Below, piece by piece: positions 5,321 through 6,382 of a DNA stretch of 6,382 nt; position 1 is the stretch's first letter, and each line of letters starts with the position of its first letter. This DNA comes from Thermoplasmatales archaeon ex4484_36 (GTDB taxonomy: Archaea; Thermoplasmatota; Penumbrarchaeia; Penumbrarchaeales; EX4484-36). A model generated the notes under the pieces. That model saw nothing but the letters and a program-made list of their open reading frames with translations. It was not told where the DNA came from and searched no databases. The translations under genes and the position numbers were made by a program. The DNA lies in assembly GCA_002254765.1 (NCBI GenBank), contig NJDV01000054.1, positions 1-6,382 of the forward strand. Reading direction: 5' to 3'.

Positions 5321-6137
5321 GGTGGACCTCACGGTTGTAGTCCCTATGAAGGATGAGAAGGAGAATGTGGAGGAACTGGCGGAGAGGCTTATTGCGGTTT
5401 TGGACGATCTGGGGGTGAGCTATGAGGTCCTCCTCGTGGATGATGGGAGCAGTGATGACACTTTTGGTGAAGTGCGAAGGCTCCATAGAAAGCATAGGTC
5501 TCTCGGAGGCATAAAGCTATCCAAGAACTATGGGCAGACCATAGCTACAAGAGCGGGTATTGAGCATTCCCGGGGGAAGGTGATAATAACTATGGACGGC
5601 GACCTAGAGCACTCCCCTGAGGACATTCCCCGTTTGCTGGAGATGATCAACCAGGGCTATGATGTGGTGAGTACCTGGAGACATGACAGGTGGAAGGAGA
5701 GGTTTGGGAAAAGAGTTCCTTCTAGAATCTCCAATTTCCTAGCACGCCTAATGACAGAGGTCCCTGCGCACGATTTCGGCTCTGGGTTCAAAGCATATAA
5801 AAGAGATGCGCTTCAGGATATACCCCTCTACGGCAGCTTTCACAGATATGTTCTGGCCCTGGTGCTCTACGGGAGAGATTATAGGTTTGGGGAGGTCAAG
5901 ATAGACTACAGAAGCAGGAGAAGGGGAAGAACAAAATACAGTGCAAAGCGCCTTGTTAAGGGCGTTATAGACCTCACCTATATCTCCTTCTACGTTAGGC
6001 TCCGAAAGAACCGCCCCAGGGCACTGAAGTACCTCAAAAAGATAGGCGCCCTTTACTATGGGAAGAATGCGGTAGAAGGGAAAAAAATATACGAAATTGA
6101 AGAGTTTCTTCACCCCATTCCAAAGAGATCCTGGTGA
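5310..6137 (+). CDS. Family 2 glycosyltransferase, dolichol-phosphate-sugar synthase-like, lacking C-terminal membrane helices
   Basis: The 275-residue protein has a GT-A fold of family GT2. LTVVVPMKDEKENV (7-20) is the nucleotide-binding entry, VDDGSSDDT (43-51) the conserved acidic turn, and D96-G97-D98 the metal-binding DxD. HDFGSGFKAYKRDAL (154-168), SFHRYVLAL (176-184) and YRSRRRGRTKYSAKRLVKGVIDL (200-222) match the acceptor-side motifs of dolichol-phosphate-mannose / polyprenyl-phosphate-glucose synthases. These enzymes move sugar from a nucleotide donor to a lipid phosphate on the cytoplasmic face. Many relatives carry one or two membrane helices after the last motif; here the C-terminus (223-275) is basic and soluble-looking, so membrane contact would be peripheral. 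The gene overlaps the membrane glycosyltransferase by 11 bases, implying coupled translation and a shared pathway in which this protein makes the lipid-linked sugar. An alternative start is ATG 5301. Its end overlaps the convergent epimerase by 28 bases. Sugar identity is not shown. Confidence 0.9.
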   Translation: MENEVDLTVVVPMKDEKENVEELAERLIAVLDDLGVSYEVLLVDDGSSDDTFGEVRRLHRKHRSLGGIKLSKNYGQTIATRAGIEHSRGKVIITMDGDLEHSPEDIPRLLEMINQGYDVVSTWRHDRWKERFGKRVPSRISNFLARLMTEVPAHDFGSGFKAYKRDALQDIPLYGSFHRYVLALVLYGRDYRFGEVKIDYRSRRRGRTKYSAKRLVKGVIDLTYISFYVRLRKNRPRALKYLKKIGALYYGKNAVEGKKIYEIEEFLHPIPKRSW

Positions 6138-6382
6138 TACTCTCTGAACCACTCCGTGAACCTCTTAACCCCTTTTTCAATGGGTGTCCTCGGTTCGTAT
6201 CCCAGGTCTCTCCTCGCCTTCTCTATATCTGCATAGGTTTCTGGAACATCCCCGGGCTGGATGGGGAGGAATTCCTTCTTTGCTTCAATACCAAGCTCCT
6301 TCTCTATCAGGGAGATGAAGTACATAAGCTCAACAGGTCTGTTTCCCCCAAGGTTGTAGATCTCATAATCCCGGGGGGTCTC
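6110..6382 (-). CDS. C-terminal part of an NAD-dependent sugar-nucleotide epimerase, UDP-glucuronate 4-epimerase-like (start outside window)
   Basis: The frame is open from the right edge (6382) to the stop at 6110-6112 and gives the last 90 residues. It reads IYNLGGNRPVELMYFISLIE, then GIEAKKEFLPIQPGDVPETY, then ADIEKARRDLGYEPRTPIEK and a final helix RFTEWFREYH. This is the substrate-binding end of extended short-chain dehydrogenase/reductase epimerases. The run KKEFLPIQPGDVPETYAD is especially typical of UDP-glucuronate 4-epimerases, which make UDP-galacturonate for surface polysaccharides. The Rossmann NAD site and the catalytic Tyr-x-x-x-Lys lie outside the window, so activity cannot be judged. 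The first in-frame ATG (6323-6325) is internal, not the start. The gene converges on the glycosyltransferase pair and is transcribed separately, but fits a glycan-making neighbourhood. Related UDP-glucose 4-epimerases or dehydratases are possible alternatives. Confidence 0.88.
   Translation of the reverse strand, partial: ETPRDYEIYNLGGNRPVELMYFISLIEKELGIEAKKEFLPIQPGDVPETYADIEKARRDLGYEPRTPIEKGVKRFTEWFREYHQDLFGMG

Noticed and set aside
5748..6152. Minus-strand 134-codon open frame under the GT2 gene
   Set aside because: It is antisense to a well-supported glycosyltransferase and has no recognisable domain.

Overview
The window looks like a piece of an archaeal chromosome, probably from a euryarchaeon-like lineage that I cannot name more closely. 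The case rests on an archaeal-type SRP (7S) RNA gene, AT-rich TATA boxes about 26 nt upstream of inferred transcript starts, very short leaders in front of two genes, T-tract terminators, heavy AGG/AGA arginine usage, and a surface protein end with a DxDGDGxxD calcium-binding repeat. A mutS gene is present; most archaea lack one, and those that have it are generally thought to have acquired it from bacteria.

Layout, left to right. (1) Positions 1-281 (+) hold the C-terminal end of a membrane-anchored surface protein: Ca-binding repeat, one membrane helix, charged coiled-coil tail. (2) Positions 260-801 (-) hold a HAD-family phosphatase of the phosphoserine-phosphatase type, starting at TTG. 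It is split between two frames and lacks an internal block of roughly 25 residues. (3) About 822-1151 (-) is the SRP RNA gene, with its own TATA box and a T-tract terminator. (4) Positions 1152-1286 are a divergent promoter region for SRP RNA (-) and mutS (+). (5) Positions 1287-3916 (+) hold mutS, nearly complete but broken near 1645-1650 by an out-of-frame deletion of roughly 28 codons between domains I and II. (6) Positions 3917-4132 are intergenic, with T-tracts, two TATA-like boxes and a weak trace of a PIN-domain protein on the minus strand. (7) Positions 4133-5320 (+) encode a multi-pass GT-C-like membrane glycosyltransferase. (8) Positions 5310-6137 (+) encode a family-2 glycosyltransferase of the dolichol-phosphate-sugar synthase type, overlapping the previous gene. 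(9) Positions 6110-6382 (-) hold the C-terminal end of a UDP-glucuronate-4-epimerase-like sugar-nucleotide epimerase, running off the right edge.

The right third reads as a surface-glycan module: the epimerase would supply a sugar nucleotide, the GT2 enzyme would load sugar onto a lipid carrier, and the GT-C protein would use lipid-linked sugar at the membrane. The left part is housekeeping (protein targeting, mismatch repair, a small phosphatase). I see no mobile element, CRISPR array or tRNA, and no clearly new system. The main surprises are the SRP RNA hidden under false open frames and the two similar deletion-plus-frameshift lesions on either side of it, which may be assembly errors or real gene decay.
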